From the NCBI GenBank assembly GCA_030144725.1, contig JASKMD010000010.1, positions 3,931,713 through 3,995,712 on the forward strand: a DNA stretch of 64,000 nt, read 5' to 3'. Positions 53,101-62,505 of this stretch are shown one piece after another. Numbering within the stretch: position 1 is the first letter of the stretch; every line of letters starts with the position of its first letter. This DNA comes from Haematococcus lacustris. Lineage: Eukaryota; Chlorophyta; Chlorophyceae; Chlamydomonadales; Haematococcaceae. The notes under the pieces were generated by a model, which worked only from the letters and a program-made list of their open reading frames with translations, had not been told where the DNA came from and ran no database searches. The position numbers were made by a program, and so were the translations under genes.

Positions 53101-55288
53101 AGTCAGCCTCACTGCCAGATATGAGCCAGGCTCCCACATGTGGCACCAACAGCAACTGGAGCTCATCAGCAAGCTACCCAGACCAGGAATAGGCAGATTC
53201 AGCCTTCGTTCTATGCCTCTAGCCAGGGAGACAGTGGGAGCACAACCAGCAGCAGCACCAGCAGCAGCAAGACCAGCAGCACCAGCTGCAGCACCAGCAG
53301 CAGCAAGACCAGCAGCACCAGCTGCAGCACCAGTAGCAGCAAGACCAGCAGCACCAGCCGCAGCACCAACAGCAGCAAGACCAGCAGCACCAGTTGCAGC
53401 ACCACCAGCAGCACCAGCAGCAGTCAGACCGTCAGCATCAGCTACAGCACCAACAGCAGCAAGACCGGCAGCATCAGCAGCTAGACCAGCAGCAGCAGCA
53501 AGACCAGGCTTGGCACAGCCTGCGCTCCGTGTTCCTCTGATCCCAACATCAGCAACAGCAAGACAGGCAGCACCTGCAGTGCACCCCTCTATGCCCATGC
53601 CTCCTGCACCTGATCCACGTCCTGCCTCACCTGAAGCACCTGCTGCACCCGTGCCACGGCGCAACCCATCCAGAGAGAGGCACCGACCTGAGAGGTTCAG
53701 GGACTCTGACTTGTTTGCCATGAATGTGTCAGACTCTCCTGTCAATGACACACCCACTGTGGCAGAGGCTCTGGCAGGTCCCATGGCAGACCTGTGGATT
53801 GAAGCCATGAATGCTGAGCTGGCCTCCCTGCATGCCAACCAAACATGGTGCCTTGAAGAGCGTCCTGCCAATGCACGTGTGCTGCCTACCAAATGGGTAC
53901 TCAAAGTGAAGCGTGATGCTGCAGGGAACATTGAGAAGCTGAAGGCCAGGCTAGTGGCAAAGGGGTTCTATCAACAATCAGGTGTGGATGTAGGAGATGT
54001 CTATGCACCTGTCAGCAAGCACACCACACTGCGCACCCTCCTGGCCAAGGCAGCAGCTGAAAACATGGAGATTCATCAGTTAGACTTTGAGACAGCCTTC
54101 CTGAACGGCAAGCTAGAGCCAGGGGAGGTTATCTATGTGCAGCAGCCAGAGGGCTTTGAGGAGGGCAGCACTAACACTGTGTGCCGCCTGCAGAAGGCCC
54201 TGTATGGACTGAGGCAGGCCCCTAGGGCGTGGCATGCTAGGCTGTGTGAGGAGCTGCTGAGCATGGGCTTCAAGGCCTCTGAGGCAGACCCTGCCCTGTT
54301 TACCCTGCAGCTGAGCACTGGCATGGTGTACCTGCTAGTGTATGTGGACGACTGCCTTCTGTGCACCCAGCAGGGGGACACCGCAGGCTTGGCCCACGTG
54401 AAGAAGCAGCTGTCCGCAGCATTCAAACTGAAGGACTTGGGTGAGGCACGGTGGTTCCTAGGGATGCAGCTAACCAGAGACAGGGCTGAGGGCACCATCA
54501 AGCTTGACCAGCACAAGTTCATCCAGGAGCTGGTTACAGCCAACAGCAAGTCAGCAGCTCACAGCAAGCCTCTGCCCATGGCTCCTGCTGTTAAGCTAGT
54601 CAGGGAAGGGGATGCATTGGACACAACTCTGCATCATTACAGTGCCCTGGTGGGCAGTCTGCTTTACCTGACCTGCTGCACACGGCCAGACATTGCATTT
54701 GCTGTGGGCGCCTTGGCCAGGCACATGTCTGCACCCACTAAGCAGCACTGGGCAGCTGCCTGCAGTGTGCTATGTTACTTGAAGGGCACAGCAGATCAAG
54801 GACTCCTGTTTGGTGGTGTGTCAGGGCTGCAGGGCTTCTCTGATGCAGACTATGCAGGGGACAAGGACACAGCCAGAAGCACCACTGGGTATATCTTCAC
54901 TCTGAATGGGGGTGCCATTAGCTGGTCCAGCCGCCTGCAGCCGACTGTGGCTATGTCAACAGCAGAAGCAGAGTATATGGCAGCTTCCAGCGCAGCCAAG
55001 GAGGCTCTGTGGCTGCGCAAGCTCATGAGGGATCTGCAGCTGGATGCCAGCTGTGTGCACCTGGGCTGTGACAATCAGGCAGCCATTCAGCTCTTGCACA
55101 ACCCCATGGCCACCTCCAGGGCTAAGCACATAGATGTGCACCATCACTTTGTCAGAGAGCGCATCAGCAGGGGTGAGGTAGCTTTCCACTACTGCCACAC
55201 CTCCAGCATGCTGGCAGATATTCTCACCAAGCCCTTGGCAGCAGTCCAGTTTAACATGGGCAAGCAAGGATGTGGAGTGTTCAGCTGA
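50195..55288 (+). CDS. Copia gag-pol polyprotein
   Basis: One uninterrupted frame of 1,697 residues. In order: a gag region (DDDNWPIWSIRTEGLL near the start), a zinc knuckle CNYCAKPGHIMSEC (from residue 285) and a protease motif FCIDSGAS (D404). The integrase has its HHCC start at WHQRLCH (576) and D651, D714 and E750 (DD35E spacing). A Ser-rich and Ala/Pro/Gln-repeat linker spans about 870-1110. Reverse transcriptase has LDFETAFLNG and YVDD (1383-1386), and RNase H has DADYAG (1550) and ADILTKPL. The order PR-IN-RT-RH defines Ty1/Copia. It copies element RNA into DNA and inserts it. Length is slightly above the usual 1,300-1,500 residues because of the linker. No stop or frameshift was seen, LTRs are identical and the leader carries a primer site, so the copy looks recent and possibly active. 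Confidence 0.97.
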   Translation: MATSPASASGNQATILDDDNWPIWSIRTEGLLIEAGLWSVVTDGVTPLPTAPAPNATQEERAAYAVELARSRADSALDRKAKAFIQRHVSNLHIFTVKSADSAQDAWETLESQFTESSVARQSQLQQQLSLLRMEPDESVARFYARLQQLLTELEACNCETSESTVVLAILAALPPEYESTVERLRYDQTSSDLKVERIKRVLLTKEADLLSKQMQQQLSTSSSSLWSYSSPSDSRGGGSSGGQGGRGRFRLPQQSREQQQQQQARAQSPDRSSREVSSHAHLTCNYCAKPGHIMSECFTFDRDQRNRMRILFSNSARTSSPGRRPSPGRSSSPAARASSPSRGRAQTPGRTAAQSPSRGASLFTCSTAAAADDDDDDLDDVLMQMVQPKLNFNSDLYSPFCIDSGASQHILKDLQFFYNYTPFAPDKHRPVRLAAEGHRVWAVGSGSVFLSTKRGSWYLSHALYVPDSKQNFISVTAATDEGSNFLFRGDVCQISCNQFGSMLRVNAHKVKNSYILAAVPMPDGPDTDSEQEQGAKLYGIQQSALQPDPRIKLELLTNVPAPSANSTTSNSPQVWHQRLCHTSYDALARMQSAGMVSGVPVTAAQFRAAASDPAVCVGCVKGKQHKNVAFAGPPPNAAPVTAPLGLIHMDVCGPMHARARDGSLYVATFLDEYTKLSVCVPISSKAQVPDTVRTVIEELETQSGYRCKAIRTDNGTEYVNSRMKEYCASKGIVHQHSAPYSPQQNGAAERLNRTISEKARSIIHSADISLSFWAHAVKFANHVRCLLPVSGQPLTPWEAFYGVKPDLSGLRVFGCRVWLHIPDHQRSKLQAKSVEGLFIGYEPGSKAYRVLVNGRETCSKDIVFDELSVLQPTRQQDQPAQPVFLLPLPPSPTTPSEPLTPAAPAEGGNSLQQTSSSSSEDSGSSSSSISRPGSSAQRPQSRPLEGVGAHQDSSSPDSPPSEQEPSQQVSLTARYEPGSHMWHQQQLELISKLPRPGIGRFSLRSMPLARETVGAQPAAAPAAARPAAPAAAPAAARPAAPAAAPVAARPAAPAAAPTAARPAAPVAAPPAAPAAVRPSASATAPTAARPAASAARPAAAARPGLAQPALRVPLIPTSATARQAAPAVHPSMPMPPAPDPRPASPEAPAAPVPRRNPSRERHRPERFRDSDLFAMNVSDSPVNDTPTVAEALAGPMADLWIEAMNAELASLHANQTWCLEERPANARVLPTKWVLKVKRDAAGNIEKLKARLVAKGFYQQSGVDVGDVYAPVSKHTTLRTLLAKAAAENMEIHQLDFETAFLNGKLEPGEVIYVQQPEGFEEGSTNTVCRLQKALYGLRQAPRAWHARLCEELLSMGFKASEADPALFTLQLSTGMVYLLVYVDDCLLCTQQGDTAGLAHVKKQLSAAFKLKDLGEARWFLGMQLTRDRAEGTIKLDQHKFIQELVTANSKSAAHSKPLPMAPAVKLVREGDALDTTLHHYSALVGSLLYLTCCTRPDIAFAVGALARHMSAPTKQHWAAACSVLCYLKGTADQGLLFGGVSGLQGFSDADYAGDKDTARSTTGYIFTLNGGAISWSSRLQPTVAMSTAEAEYMAASSAAKEALWLRKLMRDLQLDASCVHLGCDNQAAIQLLHNPMATSRAKHIDVHHHFVRERISRGEVAFHYCHTSSMLADILTKPLAAVQFNMGKQGCGVFS
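53236..53520. repeat. Copia linker repeat (AGCAGCACCAGC)
   Basis: Imperfect tandem repeats of GCAGCACCAGCAGCAGCAAG type encode AAPAAAPAAARP in the polyprotein frame, between integrase and reverse transcriptase. Confidence 0.85.
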
Positions 55289-55555
55289 ACAGGCACAGGT
55301 CTTATCTGATCTGAAACAGCCTGTGGTATCCAGCCTGGAATGCTAATCAGGACTGGAGCATGGAAGGATTCTAGGCACAGGCCTGTCTGCCTGTTAACAG
55401 CCTGTTGATCTTAGCATGGTGTGCTATTGCCATGATCTGAGAAGTTGCCCGCAGTTGTTTGCTTGGCTCAGGCTTGCATGCCTGCTAACCGCCAGTAGCT
55501 TGCTTAAACAGTTGTTGGAAGCGCAAAGTTGTTGCTCTCATCTAGCCAGACCTCT
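55289..55555. other. Copia 3' untranslated region
   Basis: About 265 bp between the polyprotein stop and the polypurine tract. CTGTTAACAGCCTG- and GCTTGCATGCCTGC-like partial repeats are visible, but no frame. Confidence 0.6.
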
Positions 55556-55564
55556 GAGTGGGAG
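55556..55564 (+). promoter_or_regulatory. polypurine tract
   Basis: GAGTGGGAG abuts the 3' LTR, where plus-strand synthesis should be primed. It is short and interrupted by one T. Confidence 0.6.
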
Positions 55565-55847
55565 TGTTAGTTGCATACCCTCCCGGTGCAGTTGAGATCA
55601 AGCACCGGGATTGTAGGGTGTGCCTGCCAGCGGCCCGACCGCGATGAGTGCGAGTGTGACTGCCGTATTTAGGGCAGACACCCGGCAGTCGTAGGCACCC
55701 TGAACTGGTGTCCGCGTCTGCCCGTGCTCTTCCAACAGGTAGGCGCAAGGTTGCGCAAGGTTGACGCAAGGTTGCGCGTTAGCAGTTGTGGCAGATCAAT
55801 GTAACTACCCTGAACTGGTGTCCGCGTCTGCCCGTGCTCTTCCAACA
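55565..55847 (+). mobile_element. Copia 3' LTR (283 bp)
   Basis: Identical by eye to the 5' LTR. Followed by the duplication GCAAC (55848-55852) and then by TAAGACACGTAGCCCGAAG of the interrupted CACTA-like element. Confidence 0.95.
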
Positions 55848-55852
55848 GCAAC

Positions 55853-58475
55853 TAAGACACGTAGCCCGAAGCCTGTGAGACGGAGCGGAAGAGGAGTGGA
55901 GGAGCCCGGAGGCGGTCAGGAGCCATGCATGAGACGAAGCTGGGTGCACTTGAAGCAAAGTTGGGTGCACCCACTTCTATCTTGCAGTCCCCAATTCTAT
56001 CTTGCAGTCATGTGGCTCCAAATACCTTGCCTGACTATTTGCCAACCACTGAATTGCTGCAGGTTCAATGGTCCCAATGGCTTCCCTACACCCAGCCCAG
56101 CCCAGCCCAGCCCAGCCCAGCCCAGCCCAGCCCAGCCCAGCCCAGCCCAGCCCAGCCCAGCCCAGCCCAGCCCAGCCCAGCCCAGCCCAGCCCAGCCCAG
56201 CCCATCCCAGCCCAGCCCAGCCCAGCCCAGCCCAGCCCAGCCCAGCCCAGCCCAGCCCAGCCCAGCCCAGCCCAGCCCAGCCCAGCCCAGCCCAGCCCAG
56301 CCCAGCCCAGCCCAGCCCAGCCCAGCCCAGCCCAGCCCAGCCCAGCCCAGCCCAGCCCAGCCCAGCCCAGCCCAGCCCAGCCCAGCCCAGCCCAGCCCAG
56401 CCCAGCCCAGCCCAGCCCAGCCCAGCCCAGCCCAGCCCAGCCCAGCCCAGCCCAGCCCAGCCCAGCCCAGCCCAGCCCAGCCCAGCCCAGCCCAGCCCAG
56501 CCCAGCCCAGCCCAGCCCAGCCCAGCCCAGCCCAGCCCAGCCCAGCCCAGCCCAGCCCAGCCCAGCCCGCACAGCGCCCCTCCCCTCCCCTCCCCTCCCT
56601 CCCCCACCACCACCTCCTTCATCACCCTACCACAAGAAGCAGGTTCATGGAGCGCAAGAGCAGCCAGGAGCTGCAGCCATGGAGGCGCTGCCAGGTAGGT
56701 ATAGAATTGGCGCTAGCAAAGAGTGAGTGGCCAGCCCTTGCACATGGGTGGTCCGATGCCCAGCCTAACCGCAAAGATGCCCATTGTTTACTGCAGGTCC
56801 CACGGTCAGCCCTTCCCTCTTCCCCCCTTCCTCCTTCCCCCTTCCCCCTCCCCCCTCCCCTCCCCTGTCCCACCACCTCCAAGCCTGGCACCCCACCTAC
56901 CTCCCGCCTTTCCCACCCCCCGCCCCACGACACACGCTGCAGCCCTCTCCCTACCCTATCCTTGGCGTAGCAGCCCTCTCCCTACCCTATCCTTGGCGTA
57001 GCAGCCCTCTCCCTACCCTACCCTTGGCTTAGCAGCCCTCTCCCTACCCTACCCTTGGCGTAGCAGCCCTCTCCCTACCCGACCCTTGGCGTAGTAGCCC
57101 TCTCCCTACCCTACCCTTGGCGTAGCAACCTGGAGCGGGCAGCTTGGAGTGGGATCCAGTAGTAGCAGCCCACCCAGCCCACCCTGGCCATGCCATGCCC
57201 ACACACCACAATGACCCTACCCATCCCTCTCAAAAGGGATAGTTGAGCGCTTGGGTGGTTGTCAGCCCGTGCTTGTTGTCCTCGTCATCTTGCCGCCTTG
57301 TTGCGATGTTGTTGTGTTGTCACCTTGTTGGGTTGTGGTGTGGTGTGGTGTGGTGTGGTGTGGTGTGGTGTGGTGTGGTGATGTGTGGTGATGTGTGGTG
57401 ATGTGTGGTGTGGTGTGGTGATGGTGATGGTGATGGTGATGCATGTTTAACCTGAGTGATGGTGATGGTGATGGTGATGGTGATGGTGGTGTGTGGTGTC
57501 ACCTTCTTGTTGTGTTGTGTCGTTGCTACCTTGTCACATCGTGGGGAGGTGTTATTATCATTGGGTGCATCAATGCATGTGCTTAGCATAGCCATATTGA
57601 GGTGTTGTGGAGTGATGGTGCATCGAGACATGTGCTTGCAAGTCCCGTAGCGAGGTGTTGCGGGGTGTTGGGTCGTCAATACATGTGTTTAGCGGGGATG
57701 TTGCGGGATGTTTGGGTCGTCAATACATGTGTTTTGCGGGGATGTTGCGAGGTGTTGCGGGGTGTTGGGTCGTCAATACATGTGTTTAGCGGGGGTGTTG
57801 CGGGGTGTTTTGGGTGTCAATACATGTGTTTTGCGGGGGTGTAGCAAGGTGTTGCGGGGTGTTTGGTGATCAATACATGTGTTTTGCGGGGGTGTTGCGG
57901 GATGTTTGGGTGTCAATGCATGTGCTTTGCGGATGTAAGAGTCGATGAAATAGTCGACATCTGTGCAGATGAAGCAACGACATCTGCACAGCCAAGCCGC
58001 GAATGTAATAGTCGACATCTGTGCAGATGCTACAAACAACATCTGCACAGCCAAGGCTCGAATGTAATAGTCGACATCTGTGCAGATGTCGTCGTTAGCA
58101 GCTGCACGGATGTCGGTGTCAACATCTGCACAGCCAAGCATTGATTGTAATAGTCGACATCTGTGCAGATGTCTTCGTCAGCAGATGCACAGATGTTGGT
58201 CGCGGTATACGACATCTGTGCAGATGTCGACTTCCCGCAGCTGCACAGATGTCGACATCGCCTGCATCTGTGCAGATGTCGACTATCAGCAGCTGTGCAG
58301 ATTAGGGACAACCGACATCTGCACAGATTAAAAATCAAAGAAATTCGCGGTCCAACTACGTCGCAACGGATGCACGGATTAACGTAAGACTTATACCGTT
58401 CGAACGGCCTTCTACTCTAGTTTTCAAGGAGCTATGGTCGGTCCAACCGCGACCGGTCCTTGTTTATCATGAGTG
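55853..58475 (+). mobile_element. CACTA-like element, copy C, part after Copia
   Basis: Continues the copy from 49824, matching 29569-32078 of copy B through the same CCCAG array, minisatellites, GGTGAT tract and dyad array (57950-58328). It ends CCTTGTTTATCATGAGTG, one base different from the other right ends. Confidence 0.75.
56092..56568. repeat. (CCCAG) pentanucleotide array
   Basis: About 95 CCCAG units with a single CCCAT variant near 56203. Longer than the same array in copy B (about 79), so the locus is length-variable. Confidence 0.95.
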
Positions 58476-58993
58476 CAGCTTGATGCCGCTGTGGTGGGGA
58501 CCACACATCAGATGCTCAAGCACCCTGGCGGTTGTCAGCAGCTCCATGGCATCTTTGATCTGTGCCAGCAGCTTGGGGTCCAAGATGTTGAGCTGCACTG
58601 GGGGGGGCAGCTGTGCTGGGGCGGCTGCAGAGCGGGGGGAGCTGCGTGTGGCAAGGCGGGGGTGAGTATAGGGAGGGCAGGCTGGGTCAGGAGGGGGAGG
58701 GGGGCCTGGGGCTGGACCTGCTGCTGGGAAGCCTTCAGTGGGCTGCCCTAGGAAGGACTGGAACAACATAGGACCGCTGTTAGACAGCATTGCTTGCTGC
58801 CCATGGTCATGCGCTTGTTGACCTCCGCCACAATTCCCCAATTCGCCAAAAACCGCCAGCTATTCTTCCAACTCCCTCACCTGCTGGCAGCCATCGGCTC
58901 TTCAAACGCTTTGTCTCTGCCAGTCGGCAACACCCTGGTGGCAGGCTGGCAGAAGGCCGTGCAGAAGCACATTGCTGAGCGTGGCAGCCCCAC
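58476..58993. other. unidentified sequence between two elements
   Basis: A minus-strand frame with a helical stretch DPKLLAQIKDAMELLTTARV (about 58480-58580), then Pro-rich sequence, and another open stretch near 58800-58990 could be exons. I cannot identify the protein. It lies directly against the left end of the hAT-type element. Confidence 0.3.
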
Positions 58994-59330
58994 CACTCAG
59001 GCAAATTAGTTAGAGCATTTTTCAGAATCGCGGCTTGAGATTTTGCACATAGCCATATGACGTGGTTGTAAGATTGGGGTTTGAACGTAAATTCATAAAT
59101 ATGCATGGTTGGTGAGATATCGCTAAGGTGATGTGTTGTACCACTCGGTGTGGTGCAGTCAGGCCTGGCCCGATACAATGTAAGATACAGAGATACAGAC
59201 TGTATCGCTGTATGAGTGACTGTAGCTTCTCTGTAATGTGATACTGTATAGGCTGTATCAGCATCTTTGGCCAACCGACTGGCCACGCCGATTGGATACT
59301 AGCCGCGATGGCGGGTGTATCACCTACGGA

Positions 59331-59830
59331 AGGGCCTGGTACTCGGCAACAGCGCATTAGTGCACTTCTGCGCCCCAACCGGGAATCGTGCGTGCAACAG
59401 CTTGCGCTTGTGCTGCTGGGCCCTCTCATGCTTTTCGAGGGCCAAAGGAGCCGTGGTACAAGGTGCTTTTCCATGAGGCGAGTGCGATGCTTGCGGGACA
59501 AAGGACATCCGCGCTGGCAAAAACATCAGCTGGCACACCTTAGCACGCGCAACTTCAAGGAAAGCGAGGCAGCCAAGGAGATGGCCAAGACCGACGACAA
59601 CGTCAAAGAGTTCCTGGACAAGGTAATGATCGCCGCCATCGCCGCCATGATGACATGATGGACATGCCACACAGTCTTGCAACATGCTTGCGCAGTGTGT
59701 GCAAGGAGGGGAGCACATTCTGGGCGGGTGCGTTGTTTGGTCGGGGCACGCCTTCATGCTGGACGCTGCAGCCTAAATGCGGGAAGGAGAAGCTCGATCT
59801 CATCCTTGACAACCTGACGTTCAATGGCAA
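59331..59830 (+). pseudogene. upstream fragments of the hAT-type transposase gene
   Basis: Open stretches such as FKESEAAKEMAKTDDNVKEF ending at a GTAATG donor (about 59621), and CGKEKLDLILDNLTFNGK (about 59780-59830), lie in plausible exon positions upstream of the hAT C-terminal exon. They do not join into one frame that I can support. The central catalytic region of a hAT transposase is not seen. Confidence 0.35.
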
Positions 59831-60123
59831 GTGCATGGGTCACCTATCTCATTGCTATCCACCTTGCCCCTCCACCACCTCCAAGCCTCCAAGCCTCCGC
59901 CCTCCTCCCACCTCCCTTCATCTCATGCTGGAGCCACATTGCTATCCGCCTTGCCCCTCCACCTCCCTTCATCTCCCTTCATCCCTTCATCCTTTGCACC
60001 TCCCTTCATCTCATGTTCATGTAGATTGGTCTCAGCCGTCCCGCATCACGCCCGGCATTCCACTGCCATCTCTGACCTGTTGAGGAAGCAGCGCAAGGAC
60101 TCAGGCAGCAAGCAAAAGCTGCA

Positions 60124-60262
60124 GCCTCCCAGCCTGGAGCTGGGCAGGGGCAGCTGGCTGCTGGCCAGCCTGGAGCTGGGCAGGGGCAGCTGGCTGCTGG
60201 TCAGCCTGGAGCTGGGCAGGGGCAGCTGGCTGCTGGTCAGCCTGGAGTTGGGCAGGGCCTCT
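60124..60262. repeat. 36-bp minisatellite
   Basis: Four units of AGCCTGGAGCTGGGCAGGGG plus CAGCTGGCTGCTGGTC inside the hAT-type element. Confidence 0.88.
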
Positions 60263-60440
60263 GTCATCCTCATGGCCCAACCCAATGAAGTTGTGCATGA
60301 CGGTGGTTGCATATTGCCCTCGCCTCGTCCTTGCCTATGCTCATGCTCACTCCCATGCCCTTGCTCTTATCTTTCCCATCCCATAGCCTTCCCTTTTACA
60401 TCGCCTACACTATATTGCAAATCCATGCTTGTGGTGGCAG

Positions 60441-60719
60441 ACTTATGGCCACGGCTCTGGTGTACTGCGAGACGTGGCTATGAGGCTACTGAGCATCCCT
60501 GCTACTTCTGCGTCCACCGAGCGGGTGTTCAGCACTTTCAAGCACATCTGGAGCGACCACCGCCAATCCATGTTAATGGGCAGGATGTGGATGAGCTCCT
60601 ACATCTATTTCAACCGGAGGGCGCTCAAGGGCACATGGGGACAGACAAGGTCGAGTGAGGAGGAGCGTGCTGAGTTTGAGGAGTGGCTGCAGCACCAGCC
60701 TAACGGCATCTCCGAGTGA
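60441..60719 (+). CDS. hAT transposase C-terminal dimerisation exon
   Basis: Follows a GGTGGCAG acceptor and opens TYGHGSGVLRDVAMRLL. The diagnostic motif LLSIPATSASTERVFSTF is followed by HIWSDHRQSML and YFNRRALKGTW, with a stop at 60717-60719. This is the hAT-C dimerisation signature (LxIPxTSAxxERxFS...N.R). hAT transposases excise and insert elements with short inverted ends. Only this last exon is convincing; the DDE catalytic exons are missing or decayed, so the gene is partial. The charged tail EEERAEFEEWLQHQPNG is typical of the region after the hAT-C fold. Confidence 0.85.
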   Translation, partial: TYGHGSGVLRDVAMRLLSIPATSASTERVFSTFKHIWSDHRQSMLMGRMWMSSYIYFNRRALKGTWGQTRSSEEERAEFEEWLQHQPNGISE

Positions 60720-61455
60720 AGAAAGCCACCGAGTGAAGAAGTAACATAGGCATGATGTGATCTTAACAGGCTGGAGCTAGTCAGGCTGGAGCGGTATGAA
60801 TGGTGGCACGCTAATAAAGTAGTAGGGATACAACCGCGAAGTCTGTGCAAGGTCGCTGAATAGATGGGCCAAAGGCAACTGCGCAAGCAAGATTTAAAAA
60901 AAAGGGGGCGAAAACAAAAAAGATTCCCCGATACAGTCGGTTGGGCTGTATCTTACAGTCCGGCCGGACTGTAATATACAGAAACGGAAGCTACAGAAAC
61001 TGTATTTGTATCGCTGTATCGCTGTATGCCCAGCCCTGGGTGCAGTGTAGCACCATTGGGTGCATTGTAGTAGTGCACTGAGGACAGGTGCAGTACTACA
61101 CCATGAGAACCAATGTGATTTATAAGAACAACCATCTCTAAACCAGTAAAATACCAATGAATTATCAACATAACTACTTTGTTACATCACAAAACTACTA
61201 GACTGTATATGGTGCAGTTTTTGACGATGAGGTTTGGTGCATTGTTGCGTCATTAGGTATGGTGCAGTACTGCACTATAAGGAGTAGCTTTAAAAGAGGT
61301 TAACTATATATTAATATATATAATTCACGAACTTCGCTCATTACCACGAAATTTTTCACGATGTTGGTGGGCATGGGCCAATAGTCTCATTCCGAGGCGA
61401 CCGTGTACAAAAAACACCCCCTCAAAATCGATAGTTGTGCACTAATTTGCGTGTG

Positions 61456-62505
61456 TTAACAGCGTCAACTTGCGCTGGGCTGAGATCAGGCAGCGCTGCC
61501 TCCACGAGGCCACGAATGGCAGCCTTGATGACCTGGCGCCGCTCTCCAACTACCTCTTGCAGCCCACTGCCACTGGCACCTACATACATGGGACGGCATA
61601 GCACACGCGCAACGACTTGATTTAGGGAGTTGCAGTGACGCGTGGTGCACACTGCGTCGCTTCGTCAGGGGGGCCCAGTCTTTCGTCAAGCTTTGCGGCT
61701 TTGCGGCTTACCGGCTGCACTCTGTGCGGGGCGCTTGCGTTTCTTATTCCGCGACATTCGAGGGATTCAGCAACATTATCCAAGCGCAGTGGCCGTGCTG
61801 GGTGGTGCATCAGGTCGCCATCCAACCAGAGTGGCGGCAATCCGAATGAGGCGGAAGTGATATCCATTACACATTTCACTTTTTCAGTCCTCAGTATTTC
61901 CACATTCCCGGCCCATGATAGCCTGCTTGACAGCCATGACCTCCTCTTCCAAGGCAATAAGGGCACCCACATACCGAGCAGCATGGGCCTATGATGCCAG
62001 ACCCGTTGCCAGCCCCCACAGAGGATGAAGGGGTTGTGTCCCTGACCGTGGAGCCGCTCAGTCCCCTGGAGCCACACAGAAGCCCGAGTCAGCCCTCAAG
62101 ACGTTTGCCCACTTAAGCTACATAATGCACTGGCCAACGTGGCCAGACCTCCACGAGGTTAAAGTGGGGCGGCAAGGAAGCCCAGCACGGCCCAGCTGTA
62201 GGTGGAGAGGGGCAGGGCTAAGGCGGCTTGATGTGCCTCAGCAGGGTTAGGGTGAGTGGCAGTGGCAAGGGATGTGGCGGCCAGGCCGAGCCAGGAAAGC
62301 CCTCCTGGCTCCTGGCTACAGCTAGGAAGCGTCAGCCCCAGCAAAACTCTTCAACCCTAGTGCTGATCTACACCTTAGCACCCTGCCAGCACCACCCAGG
62401 CAAGCCCCTGGCCACAGCTCCTGGCCACAGCTAGACAGCTAGGCATTCCAACCAGCCTCGCCAGATCCCTGTTCTGCTCGTTGCTGGCGCACCCCTCCCC
62501 CTCAC
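61456..62505. other. no gene assigned
   Basis: A minus-strand open frame ending at 61456 (EVVGERRQVIKAAIRGLVEA; LPDLSPAQVDAV) looks like an exon cut by the hAT-type element. A basic stretch NKKRKRPAQSAAGKPQSRKA lies on the minus strand near 61710. Neither is identified. Confidence 0.3.

Larger units (their letters stand above)
58994..61455 (+). mobile_element. hAT-type element with CAGGCAAATTAGT ends
   Basis: The left end is CACTCAGGCAAATTAGT and the right end, read inward, CACACGCAAATTAGTGCAC. Both flanking blocks match the ends of the 12-kb composite at 22452-34620. Subterminal GATACAG/CTGTATC motifs cluster at 59165-59260 and 60930-61030. It contains a hAT transposase C-terminal exon on the plus strand. 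I could not find the 8-bp target duplication expected for hAT, so the exact borders or the class need care. Confidence 0.55.

Noticed and set aside
55761..56970. PSPAQ-type frames of up to 321 codons
   Set aside because: Translation of the CCCAG array in the CACTA-like copy.
58994..61455. 8-bp hAT target duplication
   Set aside because: The eight bases outside the CAGGC and GCGTG ends do not match, so I do not claim one.
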